NCBI RefSeq assembly: GCF_006345815.1
Contig: NZ_VCIG01000001.1
Location: 248,001-312,000 of the forward strand
From: Ochrobactrum sp. CGA5
Lineage (GTDB): Bacteria; Pseudomonadota; Alphaproteobacteria; Rhizobiales; Rhizobiaceae
DNA length: 64,000 nucleotides
Direction: 5' to 3'
This document shows, one piece after another, positions 16,217-25,516 of the stretch. The notes under the pieces were generated by a model, which was given only the letters and a program-made list of their open reading frames with translations, searched no databases and was not told the DNA's origin. The position numbers were made by a program, and so were the translations under genes. Each line of letters starts with the position of its first letter. Position 1 is the stretch's first letter.

Positions 16217-17503
16217 ATGACAGCGGCTGGTATAGCATTGGGGAGTGTGGTTTTGCGGCGGGTTATTTTTCGGACTGCTCCTGCGTTGCTTGTCCTGTTG
16301 TCTCTGCTTTCTGGTTGCGCCAGCCGGCCTGAAGGCGTGCTCGTTCCCGTCGGCGATGTGGTTTCTCCCGGTACAACCAAAGTCAATCTCGTCGTCGCGA
16401 CCACACGCCGCCCATCCGATAATCCGGGCATTCTTTTCTCCGGCGAGCGCGACAAACTCGTTTCGCTCAATGAGATTGTTGTATCAATTCCGCCGGAAAA
16501 GAACCGCAAGGCGGGAGAGGTGCAGTGGCCGAAGAAGCTCCCGCCCAATCCGCAGACAGATTTCACCACCGTCAGCGTAACGCCACTTAAGACAGATGTG
16601 GAAATGGCCGGCTGGGTCCGTCCGCATTTGACCAAAAGCCGCCGCGTGATGGTGTTCGTACACGGCTTCAACAACACGTTTGAGGATTCCGTCTACCGCT
16701 TTGCTCAGATCGTGCATGATTCCGGCGCCGATGTCGCACCGGTGATCTTTACCTGGCCGTCGCGCGCCAGCGTGTTCGATTATAATTACGACAAGGAAAG
16801 CACTAACTATTCCCGCGATGCACTGGAACAGATTTTGCGCGCCATAGCGCGTGAGCGGGAGGTAAAGGATATTACCGTCATGGCCCACTCGATGGGAAGC
16901 TGGCTGACGGTAGAGGCTCTGCGCCAGATGGCGATCCGCGACGGCCGCGTGAATGCGAAAATAACGGATGTCATTCTGGCGTCACCTGATCTCGATGTCG
17001 ATGTGTTCTCGAAACAGTTTTTGGCGATGGGTAAGCAGCATCCGCGTTTCACCCTATTTACGTCCCGCGACGACAGGGCGCTGGCCTTATCGCGACGCAT
17101 TTCCGGTAATATCGACCGTTTGGGCCAGATCGATCCATCCATTGAACCTTATCGTTCAGAGATGGAAAAAGCAGGCATCACCGTGATCGACCTGACGCAG
17201 CTGAAGGCGGGAGACCGTCTCAACCATGGCAAGTTTGCCGCAAGCCCGGAAGTCGTGCAGTTGATTGGTCAGCGCCTTATTACGGGTCAGACCATCACGG
17301 ATTCGCAGGTCGGACTCGGCGATCGTCTGGGAGCGGTGGCGATGGGTACGGCACAGGGGGTTGGTACGGCGGCCTCGCTGGTTGTCACGGCACCGATTGC
17401 CGTGTTCGATCCGAACACACGCAAAACCTACGACGAGCAGATTGACCGCTTCGGTCGCGCTGTGGGCAATACGGTTGGCGTGATGACGACTCCGAATAAT
17501 TGA
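16217..17503 (+). CDS. Alpha/beta hydrolase lipoprotein (DUF900 type)
   Basis: A 428-residue protein with a signal peptide ending in the lipobox LLSGC (Cys about residue 34), so it is probably lipidated and anchored. The hydrolase domain has RRVMVFVHGFNN (about 142-153), the nucleophile elbow VMAHSMGSW (about 220-228, Ser catalytic) and a late histidine in LNHGKFA. This is the DUF900 family of esterase-like proteins found widely in Rhizobiales. The C-terminal 80 residues are glycine/valine-rich. The start could also be a GTG near 16247. Substrate unknown. panC follows after about 90 bases. Confidence 0.82.
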   Translation: MTAAGIALGSVVLRRVIFRTAPALLVLLSLLSGCASRPEGVLVPVGDVVSPGTTKVNLVVATTRRPSDNPGILFSGERDKLVSLNEIVVSIPPEKNRKAGEVQWPKKLPPNPQTDFTTVSVTPLKTDVEMAGWVRPHLTKSRRVMVFVHGFNNTFEDSVYRFAQIVHDSGADVAPVIFTWPSRASVFDYNYDKESTNYSRDALEQILRAIAREREVKDITVMAHSMGSWLTVEALRQMAIRDGRVNAKITDVILASPDLDVDVFSKQFLAMGKQHPRFTLFTSRDDRALALSRRISGNIDRLGQIDPSIEPYRSEMEKAGITVIDLTQLKAGDRLNHGKFAASPEVVQLIGQRLITGQTITDSQVGLGDRLGAVAMGTAQGVGTAASLVVTAPIAVFDPNTRKTYDEQIDRFGRAVGNTVGVMTTPNN

Positions 17504-17557
17504 ACGGGACGACGTCGCCGTCCGGCCTGTTGTCATACGTGAGCTGACACTGTAGGA

Positions 17558-17585
17558 CTCGCGGCCAACAAATTCGGGCCGCGAG
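17558..17585 (+). promoter_or_regulatory. Perfect 9-bp hairpin ahead of panC
   Basis: CTCGCGGCC (17558-17566) pairs with GGCCGCGAG (17577-17585). The 3' arm touches the panC ribosome-binding site GAGGAGGA. No T-run follows, so a role in the leader is more likely than termination. Confidence 0.4.
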
Positions 17586-17594
17586 GAGGACCTC

Positions 17595-18464
17595 ATGCAG
17601 ATCATCCGCACAATCGAGGAATTGCGTCAGGCTTTGGCGCCCACAAGGCGGGCCGGAAAAAGCATCGGCTTCGTGCCGACCATGGGCTACCTTCATCAAG
17701 GCCATCTTGAATTGGTTCATCGTTCAAGAGTGGAAAACGATGTGACGGTAGTGTCTATTTTCGTCAACCCGCTGCAATTCGGCGCAAATGAAGATCTCGA
17801 CAAATACCCGCGTGATCTGGAACGCGATGCGGCTTTGCTGCGCGGAGCGAATGTCGATTATCTCTTCGCGCCAGCCGTCAGCGACATGTATCCTCGTCCG
17901 ATGCAGACGGTGGTGGACGTGCCAACCCTCGGCAACCAGATGGAAGGCGAAGCCCGTCCTGGTCACTTCGCCGGTGTCGCGACCGTGGTGAGCAAACTTT
18001 TTAATATCGTTGGACCCGATACAGCTTATTTCGGCGAGAAGGATTTTCAGCAGCTCGTCATCATTCGCCGCATGGCGGAGGATATGGCCATTCCGGTGCG
18101 TGTGGTCGGCGTGGAGACGGTACGTGAAGACGACGGTCTCGCTTGTTCGTCTCGCAATGTCTATCTGTCGCCAGAACAGCGCGCTGCCGCTGTTATCGTG
18201 CCAAAGGCACTCGATGAGGCCGAGCGGCTTTATCGCTCCGGCGTGGACGATCCCGATGTACTGGAAGCGGCAATTCGCGCCTTCATCGCCAAAGAACCGC
18301 TGGCGACGCCAGAAGTCGTGGCGTTGCGCGATCCCGAAACTCTGGAGAGGCTGCCAGCAGTGCAGGGCCGACCAGTCCTCATAGCGCTATTTGTACGGCT
18401 GGGCACGACACGGCTTCTCGATAATCGCGTGATAGCGCATGTTGCACAGGAGAGAGCGGCCTGA
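17595..18464 (+). CDS. panC: Pantothenate synthetase
   Basis: A 289-residue ATP-dependent ligase joining pantoate and beta-alanine. Family motifs are [16 protein letters not shown] (about 26-41, the HIGH-like ATP site), [18 protein letters not shown] (about 59-76), FGEKDFQQL and the KMSKS-like SSRNVYLS. The ATG at 17595 follows GAGGAGGACCTC. It is followed by panB one base after its stop, so the two are cotranscribed. Pantothenate feeds coenzyme A synthesis. Confidence 0.97.
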   Translation: MQIIRTIEELRQALAPTRRAGKSIGFVPTMGYLHQGHLELVHRSRVENDVTVVSIFVNPLQFGANEDLDKYPRDLERDAALLRGANVDYLFAPAVSDMYPRPMQTVVDVPTLGNQMEGEARPGHFAGVATVVSKLFNIVGPDTAYFGEKDFQQLVIIRRMAEDMAIPVRVVGVETVREDDGLACSSRNVYLSPEQRAAAVIVPKALDEAERLYRSGVDDPDVLEAAIRAFIAKEPLATPEVVALRDPETLERLPAVQGRPVLIALFVRLGTTRLLDNRVIAHVAQERAA

Positions 18465-18465
18465 G

Positions 18466-19293
18466 ATGAGCGCCCCCGTCAAACAGAAGCGACTGGCGCC
18501 CAAGGCGATTTCAGCCCTGAAGGATGAACGCCCAATCGTCAGCCTGACCGCCTATACGACGCCCATCGCACGCTTGCTTGATCCGCATTGCGATCTTCTG
18601 CTGGTTGGAGACTCGCTCGGCATGGTGCTCTACGGTATGGATTCCACGCTTGCCGTCACGCTCGACATGACGATCGCGCACGGGCAGGCAGTCATGCGCG
18701 GAGCTGAGACAGCCTGTGTCATCGTCGATATGCCGTTCGGGTCTTATCAGGAATCGAAGGAACAGGCGTTTCGCAATGCTGCCCGCGTGATGCAGGAAAC
18801 CGGTTGCGATGGCATCAAGCTTGAAGGCGGCGAGGAAATGGCCGAAACGGTCGAGTTTCTGGTACGTCGTGGCATTCCGGTGTTCGGTCATGTCGGTCTG
18901 ATGCCGCAACAGGTCAATACGGTCGGTGGTTTCCGCTCACTTGGTCGCAGCGACGAGGAAGCCGACCGCATTCGCCGTGATGCGAAGGCTATAGCCGATG
19001 CCGGCGCATTTGCGCTTGTCATCGAGGGTACCGTGGAGCCGCTGGCACGCGAGATTACCGCGTCGCTTGCCATTCCGACCGTCGGTATCGGTGCGTCGGC
19101 AGCCTGTGACGGGCAGATTCTCGTTTCGGACGATATGCTGGGACTGTTTCAGGATTTCACGCCGCGCTTTGTCAAGCGTTTTGCGGAATTAGCACCACAG
19201 GTATCTGATGCTGTGAAAGCCTATGCCGACGAGGTGCGGGCGCGCACATTTCCGGGACCGGAGCATGTTTTCGGCGCGAAACCGAGAATCTAG
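18466..19293 (+). CDS. panB: 3-methyl-2-oxobutanoate hydroxymethyltransferase
   Basis: A 275-residue TIM-barrel enzyme making ketopantoate from alpha-ketoisovalerate and methylene-THF. Recognisable segments are [54 protein letters not shown] and [16 protein letters not shown]. The start at 18466 sits immediately after the panC stop and aligns with family N-termini; a frame from 18439 inside panC is less likely. No panD or panE is adjacent. Confidence 0.97.
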   Translation: MSAPVKQKRLAPKAISALKDERPIVSLTAYTTPIARLLDPHCDLLLVGDSLGMVLYGMDSTLAVTLDMTIAHGQAVMRGAETACVIVDMPFGSYQESKEQAFRNAARVMQETGCDGIKLEGGEEMAETVEFLVRRGIPVFGHVGLMPQQVNTVGGFRSLGRSDEEADRIRRDAKAIADAGAFALVIEGTVEPLAREITASLAIPTVGIGASAACDGQILVSDDMLGLFQDFTPRFVKRFAELAPQVSDAVKAYADEVRARTFPGPEHVFGAKPRI

Positions 19294-19352
19294 TTTCTAA
19301 AACTTGTGCCGTATGACGGTAGTGCCTTGTAATTATTCGTCAATCGCGTTCA

Positions 19353-20303
19353 ATGTCGGAACTGTTTTCCGGAGTTGCCGTGACCGACGATATTGCCCAT
19401 ACCGAACTGATTGCCGTGCTGGCCGCCGTGACCAGCGAACAGCCGCGCGTCATGACCGTGCGGCAGGGGCAGGCTTTACCGTCCGGCCCGTTCGAAAGCG
19501 AGCATCGTTCGCTGCAATCGGGTTTGCGCGCCTGGGTGCAGTCGGAAACCGCCCATCCGGTCGGTTATCTGGAGCAGCTTTACACTTTTGCCGACCGTGA
19601 CCGTCATGCGCAGGGCGAACGCATCATCTCGATCAGCTATCTCGGCCTTGTGCGCGAAAGCGATGCGGCGGCAGGGCAGGCGGGCTGGCGCGGCTGGTAT
19701 GATTATCTGCCGTGGGAAGATCACCGGCAGGGCGAACCTGCGATCATGGAGCATCTCAACAATGCGCTCCTTGTGTGGGCCTATCGGGCTGAAACGCCCG
19801 AGCTAACCGCGCAACGCATGCGGCGCATCGCCTTCACCTTCGGCTTTGAAAGTGGGGTTTGGGTTGGACGCTGGAATGAAGACCTCGTCCTTCAGCGCTA
19901 CGAGCTTCTTTACGAAGCTGGTCTGGTGGCGGAAGCCGGGATGAAGGAAGAGGAGAACGGCCGCTCCATGTTTGCCGATCATCGGCGCATCCTTGCCACG
20001 GCGATTGCACGGCTGCGCGCCAAGATCAAATATCGTCCGGTTGTGTTTGAGTTGATGCCGGAAAGCTTCACGCTTCTACAATTGCAGCGCACCGTCGAGG
20101 CGTTGGCGGGCCTGCGTCTGCACAAGCAGAATTTCCGCCGCCTGATCGAGCAGCAGGATCTGGTCGAGGAAACCGGCGAAAGCGACAGCGAAACCGGCGG
20201 TCGCCCGGCGAAACTGTTCCGTTTCCGCTATTCGATTGTCGAGGAACGCGCCCTTTCCGAGCGCCATTTGGCCGGAGCCAAGCTGCCAATCTCTCGCGAT
20301 TGA
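19353..20303 (+). CDS. nrtR: NrtR-type Nudix-related NAD regulator
   Basis: A 316-residue protein combining a Nudix-like N-terminal domain and a C-terminal winged helix. In the first part, ERIISISYLGLVRES is the NrtR-type strand but the catalytic Nudix box is not intact. In the second, LMPESFTLLQLQRTVEALAGL and KQNFRRLIEQQDLVE form the helix-turn-helix, and GRPAKLFRFR is the wing. NrtR repressors sense ADP-ribose or related NAD metabolites. It lies directly upstream of nadABC with two matching inverted repeats in the 71-base gap, which makes nadABC repression very likely. The exact start is uncertain (19353 or a GTG at 19380). Confidence 0.88.
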   Translation: MSELFSGVAVTDDIAHTELIAVLAAVTSEQPRVMTVRQGQALPSGPFESEHRSLQSGLRAWVQSETAHPVGYLEQLYTFADRDRHAQGERIISISYLGLVRESDAAAGQAGWRGWYDYLPWEDHRQGEPAIMEHLNNALLVWAYRAETPELTAQRMRRIAFTFGFESGVWVGRWNEDLVLQRYELLYEAGLVAEAGMKEEENGRSMFADHRRILATAIARLRAKIKYRPVVFELMPESFTLLQLQRTVEALAGLRLHKQNFRRLIEQQDLVEETGESDSETGGRPAKLFRFRYSIVEERALSERHLAGAKLPISRD

Positions 20304-20306
20304 CAA

Positions 20307-20325
20307 TATGCTCGAATCGAGTATA
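20307..20325. promoter_or_regulatory. NrtR operator 1
   Basis: TATGCTCG-AAT-CGAGTATA is a 19-base inverted repeat with one mismatch. It lies just after the nrtR stop and 50 bases before nadA. Confidence 0.7.
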
Positions 20326-20341
20326 AGTTCATCTCCATAAA

Positions 20342-20358
20342 ATGCTCACAATGAGTAT
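20342..20358. promoter_or_regulatory. NrtR operator 2
   Basis: ATGCTCA-CAA-TGAGTAT has the same ATGCTC/GAGTAT arms as operator 1. The centre is 34 bases downstream of that of operator 1, a little over three helical turns. The ATG inside it is not the nadA start. Confidence 0.7.
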
Positions 20359-20374
20359 AAATGGGGGCTCGCAC

Positions 20375-21346
20375 ATGAACGATCATGTTTCCGTTTCGAA
20401 ACTCTATGACCGCGTGGCCAAGGTGCTGCCCAAGGCGGAATGGCTGGGCTTCGAAGACGATGTTGCGGCGATCCTTGAACTGAAGAAAAAGCGCAATGCG
20501 GTCATCCTTGCGCATAATTACCAGACGCCGGAAATCTTCCACTGCGTGGCGGATATTGTCGGCGACAGTCTGGCGCTGGCGCGCAAGGCGGCGGAAGTCG
20601 ATGCCGATGTGATCGTGCTGGCGGGCGTGCATTTCATGGCCGAAACCGCCAAGCTGCTCAATCCCGGCAAGACGGTGCTGATTCCGGATATGGGGGCGGG
20701 CTGTTCGCTGGCCGACAGCATCACGCCGGAAGATGTGGCGCTGCTGCGCGAGGCGCATCCCGGCGTGCCGATTGTCACCTATGTCAATACATCGGCTGCC
20801 GTGAAGGCGGCGTCGGATATTTGCTGCACCTCGGGTAATGCCAAGAAGGTGGTCGAGTCACTCGGTGTGCCGCGCGTGCTGATGATCCCTGACGAGTTTC
20901 TGGCACAGAACGTGGCGCGCGAAACTGATGTCGAGATTCTTGCCTGGCATGGCCATTGCGAGGTGCATGAGCGGTTCACGCCTAACGATATTCGCGAATT
21001 GCGCGAAAGCCACCCCGGCGTCGTGGTTCTGGCGCATCCCGAATGCCCGCCGGACGTAGTGGAAGCCGCCGATTTCGCCGGTTCCACGGCGGTCATGTCC
21101 GACTATGTCGGCGAAAAGAAGCCGCAGCGCGTCGTGCTTTTGACCGAATGCTCGATGAGCGACAATGTCGCCGTCGATCACCCCGACGTCGAGTTCATCC
21201 GCCCGTGCAATCTATGTCCGCATATGAAGCGGATCACACTCGCCAATATCCGTGATGCACTGGAAAACAACCGCCATGAGGTAACCGTCGATGCAGCTTT
21301 GATGGAGCCTGCCCGGCGTGCCGTCGAACGGATGCTGACCGTATGA
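20375..21346 (+). CDS. nadA: Quinolinate synthase A
   Basis: A 323-residue [4Fe-4S] enzyme condensing iminoaspartate with dihydroxyacetone phosphate to quinolinate. Visible are [35 protein letters not shown] (first Cys ligand region), the central HPECPPDV (second ligand) and [14 protein letters not shown] (third). The start at 20375 follows GGGGGC and lies after both NrtR operators; the frame from 20342 starts inside an operator. The nadA stop overlaps the nadB start (ATGA at 21343). Confidence 0.96.
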   Translation: MNDHVSVSKLYDRVAKVLPKAEWLGFEDDVAAILELKKKRNAVILAHNYQTPEIFHCVADIVGDSLALARKAAEVDADVIVLAGVHFMAETAKLLNPGKTVLIPDMGAGCSLADSITPEDVALLREAHPGVPIVTYVNTSAAVKAASDICCTSGNAKKVVESLGVPRVLMIPDEFLAQNVARETDVEILAWHGHCEVHERFTPNDIRELRESHPGVVVLAHPECPPDVVEAADFAGSTAVMSDYVGEKKPQRVVLLTECSMSDNVAVDHPDVEFIRPCNLCPHMKRITLANIRDALENNRHEVTVDAALMEPARRAVERMLTV

Positions 21347-22872
21347 ATACGTCTCAGATCCTCGTCATCGGCAGTGGCCTTGCCGGGCTGATGACGGCCC
21401 TGACGCTGTCGCCGCAACCGGTCCTGCTGGTGACGGCAGGAAGTCTCGGCCTGTCCGGTTCCAGTGCGCTGGCGCAAGGCGGCATTGCCGCAAGTGTTGG
21501 CGTGAATGACAGTGCGGCGCTACATCTGGCCGATACGCTTGCTGCTGGCGATGGGCTTTGCGATACGGCTGCCGCGGAGGAAATTATCGGTGCAGGCGCA
21601 CAAGTCGTTGCGGCACTGGAAGCATTTGGCGTGCATTTCGACCGTAAGACCGACGGTTCTTTTTCATTGGGCCTTGAAGCTGCCCACAGCCGCCATCGCA
21701 TTGTGCATGTGGATGGCGATGCGACAGGGGCGGGCATCATGCGCGCTTTGACCGCGAAAGCTCTGGCGACGCCTTCGATCACCGTCATGGAAAATACCCG
21801 CGCTTTTCGACTCATTCGGCAGGATGGCCGTATTGTCGGGGCCCACCTTGAAAATGTCGGCCCGGTTGCTGCACGCACCGTGGTGCTGGCGACGGGCGGG
21901 ATCGGCGGACTTTATAAAACAACAACCACGCCGCTTGGCAATCTAGGGCAGGGTGCCGCCCTGGCAGGTCGCGCAGGCGCGGTGCTTGCTGATATGGAAT
22001 TCGTGCAATTCCATCCAACCGCGCTGGCCGTCTCAGCGCCGCGTCTGCCATTGGTCAGCGAGGCGGTGCGCGGCGAGGGGGCTATTCTCGTCAATGATCG
22101 CGGCGAGCAATTCATGGCTGATATTCCTGGACGCGAATTAGCTCCTCGCGATGTGGTTGCGCGCGCTATTGGCAGCGAGATCGCGCAAGGCCGAAAAGTT
22201 TTTCTCGATGCGCGGGCAGCTCTGGGGGCACGTTTTGCCACCCGTTTTCCGGGGATTGATGGCCTTTGCAAACTACATGGCATTGATCCGTCCAGCGATC
22301 TTATCCCAATCAAACCCGCCACGCATTATCACATGGGCGGAATTAGGACCGACGCTGACGGACGCAGCAGCTTGCCGGGTCTTTGGGCGGTGGGTGAAGC
22401 TGCCTGCACCGGCCTGCACGGCGCGAACCGGCTCGCCAGCAATTCACTGCTCGAAGCCGCTGCAATGAGTCTGCGCGCTGCACGTGCCATTATGGAGGAG
22501 GAACTCATCGACGTTCGGCATACCTTACGGGTTAGCCTGCCGCATCATACCGATCCTGAACCCGTGCGGCGTGTCGTTTCCAGTCACCTTGGCCTGCTGC
22601 GTGATGAAGAAGGCTTGCGTTCTGCGATCAGCACCCTTCTTCCCTTCGCGGAGACCGACGACGCCGCAGCCGTGGCGCTGGTTGCTGCGGTTGCGGCATT
22701 TGAGCGGCGCGAGTCGCGCGGCGGCCATACTCGCACCGACTATCTGCAAACGGATAAGCTGGCGAAGCGCCGCTTCTACACATTCGAGACGGCGTTCGCG
22801 CTCGCTCGCGGCATAACCGCTCCGGGATATTTGTCCCAAAGTTTTTTCCAACGAGTTTCGAGGACTGCATGA
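21343..22872 (+). CDS. nadB: L-aspartate oxidase
   Basis: A 509-residue FAD enzyme oxidising aspartate to iminoaspartate, the NadA substrate. The dinucleotide fold is [14 protein letters not shown] (residues 9-22). The family motifs [64 protein letters not shown] flavin region and [12 protein letters not shown] are present. The C-terminal helical domain ends with [10 protein letters not shown]. It overlaps nadA by 4 bases and nadC by 4 bases, so translation is probably coupled. Confidence 0.96.
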   Translation: MNTSQILVIGSGLAGLMTALTLSPQPVLLVTAGSLGLSGSSALAQGGIAASVGVNDSAALHLADTLAAGDGLCDTAAAEEIIGAGAQVVAALEAFGVHFDRKTDGSFSLGLEAAHSRHRIVHVDGDATGAGIMRALTAKALATPSITVMENTRAFRLIRQDGRIVGAHLENVGPVAARTVVLATGGIGGLYKTTTTPLGNLGQGAALAGRAGAVLADMEFVQFHPTALAVSAPRLPLVSEAVRGEGAILVNDRGEQFMADIPGRELAPRDVVARAIGSEIAQGRKVFLDARAALGARFATRFPGIDGLCKLHGIDPSSDLIPIKPATHYHMGGIRTDADGRSSLPGLWAVGEAACTGLHGANRLASNSLLEAAAMSLRAARAIMEEELIDVRHTLRVSLPHHTDPEPVRRVVSSHLGLLRDEEGLRSAISTLLPFAETDDAAAVALVAAVAAFERRESRGGHTRTDYLQTDKLAKRRFYTFETAFALARGITAPGYLSQSFFQRVSRTA

Positions 22873-23729
22873 TGAACCTGCCGCGCCTGTCTCCGCTTGT
22901 CGTCGAACCACTGGTGCGCGCTGCACTTCTGGAAGATCTGGGGCTTGCTGGTGATATTACCAGCAACGCGGTGGTGCCGGAGGATCACCGTTCGGCCATG
23001 CTGTTCAGTCTGCGCCAGCCGGGCGTCATCGCCGGGCTGGATGCTGCTGAAATGGCGTTTCGTCTGGTCGATCCGTATGTCACATTCTCGCGTCTGGCGC
23101 GGGATGGTCAGTTTCTGGAAAAAGGGGCAGATGTTGCCCGCGTTTCCGGCTCCTCCCGCTCGATCCTGGCGGGGGAGCGAACCGCGCTCAATTTCCTCGG
23201 TCACCTCTCCGGCATTGCTTCGGCGACTGCCAATCTGGTCAAGGCGGTCGCGGGCACCAAAGCCTCCATTGTCTGCACGCGCAAAACCATGCCCGGACTG
23301 CGTGCGTTGCAAAAATATGCGGTCAGGGCGGGTGGCGGGATGAATCACCGTTTTGCGCTTTATGACGCGGTGCTTATCAAGGACAACCATATCGCGGTTG
23401 CTGGCAGTGTGCGCGAGGCCATTGAGCGTGCCAAGGCGGGGGCCGGTCACATGGTCAAGATCGAGGTGGAAGTCGATACCCTAGAGCAGCTTGGCGAGGC
23501 CATGGAAACCGGAGTGGACGCGGTCCTGCTCGACAATATGTCGCCTGCGCAGTTGCGCAAGGCCGTTTCGATCATCGACGGCCGCGCTATTTCTGAAGCC
23601 TCAGGCGGCATTACACCGGAAACTGTTGCGGCAGTCGCTAACAGCGGTGTCGATCTGATTTCTGTCGGCTGGACCACGCACAGCGCCTCCAATCTCGACA
23701 TCGGACTCGATTTTGAAGAGATAAAATAA
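22869..23729 (+). CDS. nadC: Nicotinate-nucleotide pyrophosphorylase (quinolinate phosphoribosyltransferase)
   Basis: A 286-residue enzyme (or 285 if the second of two ATGs at 22872 is used) that converts quinolinate and PRPP to nicotinate mononucleotide. Key segments are LLEDLGLAGDITS, AGERTALNFLGHLSGIA, CTRKTMPGLR, GGGMNHRFALYDAVLIKDNH, KIEVEVDTLEQ, LLDNMSP and EASGGITPE, all standard for NadC. It ends the nrtR-nadABC unit, with a strong terminator right after the stop. Confidence 0.97.
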   Translation: MMNLPRLSPLVVEPLVRAALLEDLGLAGDITSNAVVPEDHRSAMLFSLRQPGVIAGLDAAEMAFRLVDPYVTFSRLARDGQFLEKGADVARVSGSSRSILAGERTALNFLGHLSGIASATANLVKAVAGTKASIVCTRKTMPGLRALQKYAVRAGGGMNHRFALYDAVLIKDNHIAVAGSVREAIERAKAGAGHMVKIEVEVDTLEQLGEAMETGVDAVLLDNMSPAQLRKAVSIIDGRAISEASGGITPETVAAVANSGVDLISVGWTTHSASNLDIGLDFEEIK

Positions 23730-23757
23730 AAAGGGAGGCGATTGCCTCCCTTTTTCG
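23729..23757. terminator. Bidirectional terminator nadC / fpr
   Basis: Hairpin AAAGGGAGGC (23730-23739), loop GATT, GCCTCCCTTT (23744-23753). T-runs follow on both strands, between the convergent nadC and fpr genes. Confidence 0.9.
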
Positions 23758-23775
23758 TCTGGATGGCTGCGAAAT

Positions 23776-24579
23776 CTATTTTTCAACGAACGCCTTTTCG
23801 ATGACGTAATGTCCAGCTTCGCTCTGGCTGCCTTCTTTAAAACCGCGTTCTTCCAGAATCTGCTTGGTTTCAGCCAGCATTTCCGGGCTGCCGCAGAGCA
23901 TCATGCGGTCGTCGTCATGGTTGAACTCCGGCAGGCCGACATCGGTAAAGAGCTGACCCGACCGAATGAGGTCGGTCAGTCGACCTCGATTTTTGTAGGG
24001 CTCACGCGTGACGGTAGGATAGTAGATGAGCTGGTTCCTGACCATTTCGCCGAGGAATTCATCCTGCGGTAGTTCGTTGGAAATGAAATCCGTATAAGCG
24101 AGTTCTGCCACCTGACGCACGCCATGTACGAGAATGATCTTCTCAAAACGTTCATAGGCTTCCAGATCGCGGATAATCGAAAGGAATGGTGCGAGGCCGG
24201 TACCAGTCGAAAGCAACCAGAGATTTTTCCCCGGCTTCAGATTATCGTAGAGCAGCGTGCCGACCGGTTTTTTTGAAAGGATGATCTGGTCGCCAACCTT
24301 CAAATGCTGGAGCTTTGAAGTCAGTGGACCGTTTGGCACCTTGATCGAGAAGAATTCCAGACCGTCTTCATAAAGGCTCGATGCGATCGAATAGGCGCGT
24401 GTGAGCGGCTTGCCGTTCACTTCCAGCCCCATCATGATGAACTGGCCGCTTTGGAAGCGAAAACCGGGGTCGCGCGTCGTGCGGAAGGAAAACAGCGTGT
24501 CGGTCCAGTGATGGATATTGGTGACGGTTTCCTGATTGAAGTTGCTGCTCATTTTCGGAACTGTCTCTGTTTTGCTCAT
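23776..24579 (-). CDS. fpr: Ferredoxin-NADP+ reductase
   Basis: A 267-residue bacterial plant-type FNR of subclass I. It has the FAD-binding LTRAYSIASS (about 59-68), FFSIKVPNGPLTSKLQ, KPVGTLLYDNLKPGK, the NADP-binding LSTGTGLAPFLSI, MLCGSPEM and the C-terminal extension ending VIEKAFVEK typical of Rhodobacter Fpr. It moves electrons between NADPH and ferredoxin/flavodoxin and supports oxidative-stress defence and Fe-S assembly. The start could also be ATG at 24552. A perfect FNR/FixK box lies about 125 bases upstream, so oxygen-responsive control is likely. sodB follows in the same orientation on the upstream side. Confidence 0.95.
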   Translation of the reverse strand: MSKTETVPKMSSNFNQETVTNIHHWTDTLFSFRTTRDPGFRFQSGQFIMMGLEVNGKPLTRAYSIASSLYEDGLEFFSIKVPNGPLTSKLQHLKVGDQIILSKKPVGTLLYDNLKPGKNLWLLSTGTGLAPFLSIIRDLEAYERFEKIILVHGVRQVAELAYTDFISNELPQDEFLGEMVRNQLIYYPTVTREPYKNRGRLTDLIRSGQLFTDVGLPEFNHDDDRMMLCGSPEMLAETKQILEERGFKEGSQSEAGHYVIEKAFVEK

Positions 24580-24704
24580 GCACCGCTTGGGAGGACGGCG
24601 CCCAGGGAATTGGGTTGTCTGGTTCGGTTATTAGCGGTCATTGCTGCATTTTGCCCACAGTCATGCAGCTCCGTTGAGACTGCCTCGGCCGCAGGCAAAA
24701 TGCC

Positions 24705-24718
24705 TTGATCGCGATCAA
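24705..24718. promoter_or_regulatory. FNR/FixK-type box upstream of fpr
   Basis: TTGATCGCGATCAA is a perfect palindrome matching TTGAT-N4-ATCAA. It sits in the 149-base gap between the end of sodB and the start of fpr, so the only gene it can serve as a promoter element is fpr. Confidence 0.7.
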
Positions 24719-24728
24719 GTTAAGCGCG

Positions 24729-25337
24729 TTATGCTGCCTTGAGGGTGGCTTCCGCGAATTCGTAATTGGCCAGCTTGTCGAGGAAATTCGTTACATAGTC
24801 AGGCCGACGATTACGGAAATCGAGATAATAGCTATGCTCCCATACATCAAGCCCTAATAGCGCTTTGCCTTCTCCGGTTGCCAGTGGGTTGGAGCCATTC
24901 GGCGTCTTGGTGACCTTCAACTTGCCGTCATCGGCCAGAACCAGCCATGCCCAGCCCGAGCCGAACTGGCCGACGGCCGCTGTCTTGAAAGCTTCTTTGA
25001 ACTGGTCGACGCTGCCGAAATCCTCAACGATCTTCTTTTCCAGCGCGCCCGGCAGGCGCCCGCCATTTGGCGACAGGTTCTGCCAGAACAGATCGTGGTT
25101 CCAATGCTGACCGGCATTATTGAACACGGGAGCCAGATCAGCCTTGTCCTTGGCAAACAGCACGATTTCTTCAAGCGACTTTCCCTTGAGTGCATCATTT
25201 TTTTCAACGAAGCCGTTGAGTGCCGTCACATAGGCCTGATGGTGCTTGCCGTGGTGCAGCTCAAGCGTTTCCGTACCCATTCCGACGCCTTCGAGCGCGT
25301 TGGTCGCAAAGGGAAGTGATGGTAAAGTGAAGCTCAT
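24729..25337 (-). CDS. sodB: Fe/Mn superoxide dismutase
   Basis: A 202-residue cytoplasmic superoxide dismutase. Metal ligands by comparison with E. coli SodB are H28 (ELHHGKHHQAYV), H81 (QHWNHDLFW), D164 and H168 (DVWEHSYYLD). NNAGQHWNH and the GSGWAWLV segment are typical; GQFGSGW favours an Fe-type or cambialistic enzyme but this is not certain. The start at 25337 follows AGGAG; a frame from 25484 would add 49 residues unlike any SOD. It is divergent from a SufR-like Fe-S regulator. Confidence 0.96.
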   Translation of the reverse strand: MSFTLPSLPFATNALEGVGMGTETLELHHGKHHQAYVTALNGFVEKNDALKGKSLEEIVLFAKDKADLAPVFNNAGQHWNHDLFWQNLSPNGGRLPGALEKKIVEDFGSVDQFKEAFKTAAVGQFGSGWAWLVLADDGKLKVTKTPNGSNPLATGEGKALLGLDVWEHSYYLDFRNRRPDYVTNFLDKLANYEFAEATLKAA

Positions 25338-25472
25338 TTTAAAACTCCTGATCGCTTGAGCATAATCACCGTTCAGTATCCTGAGGATCGTTTCCGGTGT
25401 CGACTCTGGCTTGGCAAAAGCCGGTTTGAATATTGAAGATTCAGAATTATATTGCTTCGAGAAGCCTGATCG

Positions 25473-25505
25473 TCTATTTAACAAGATAATTCTTCTTTAA
25501 ATAGA
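25473..25505. promoter_or_regulatory. Inverted repeat before the SufR-like regulator
   Basis: TCTATTTA (25473-25480) and TAAATAGA (25498-25505) are perfect 8-base arms 17 bases apart, directly upstream of the regulator start. Position suggests autoregulation or shared control with the divergent sodB. Confidence 0.4.
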
Positions 25506-25516
25506 AAACAGTGCAT

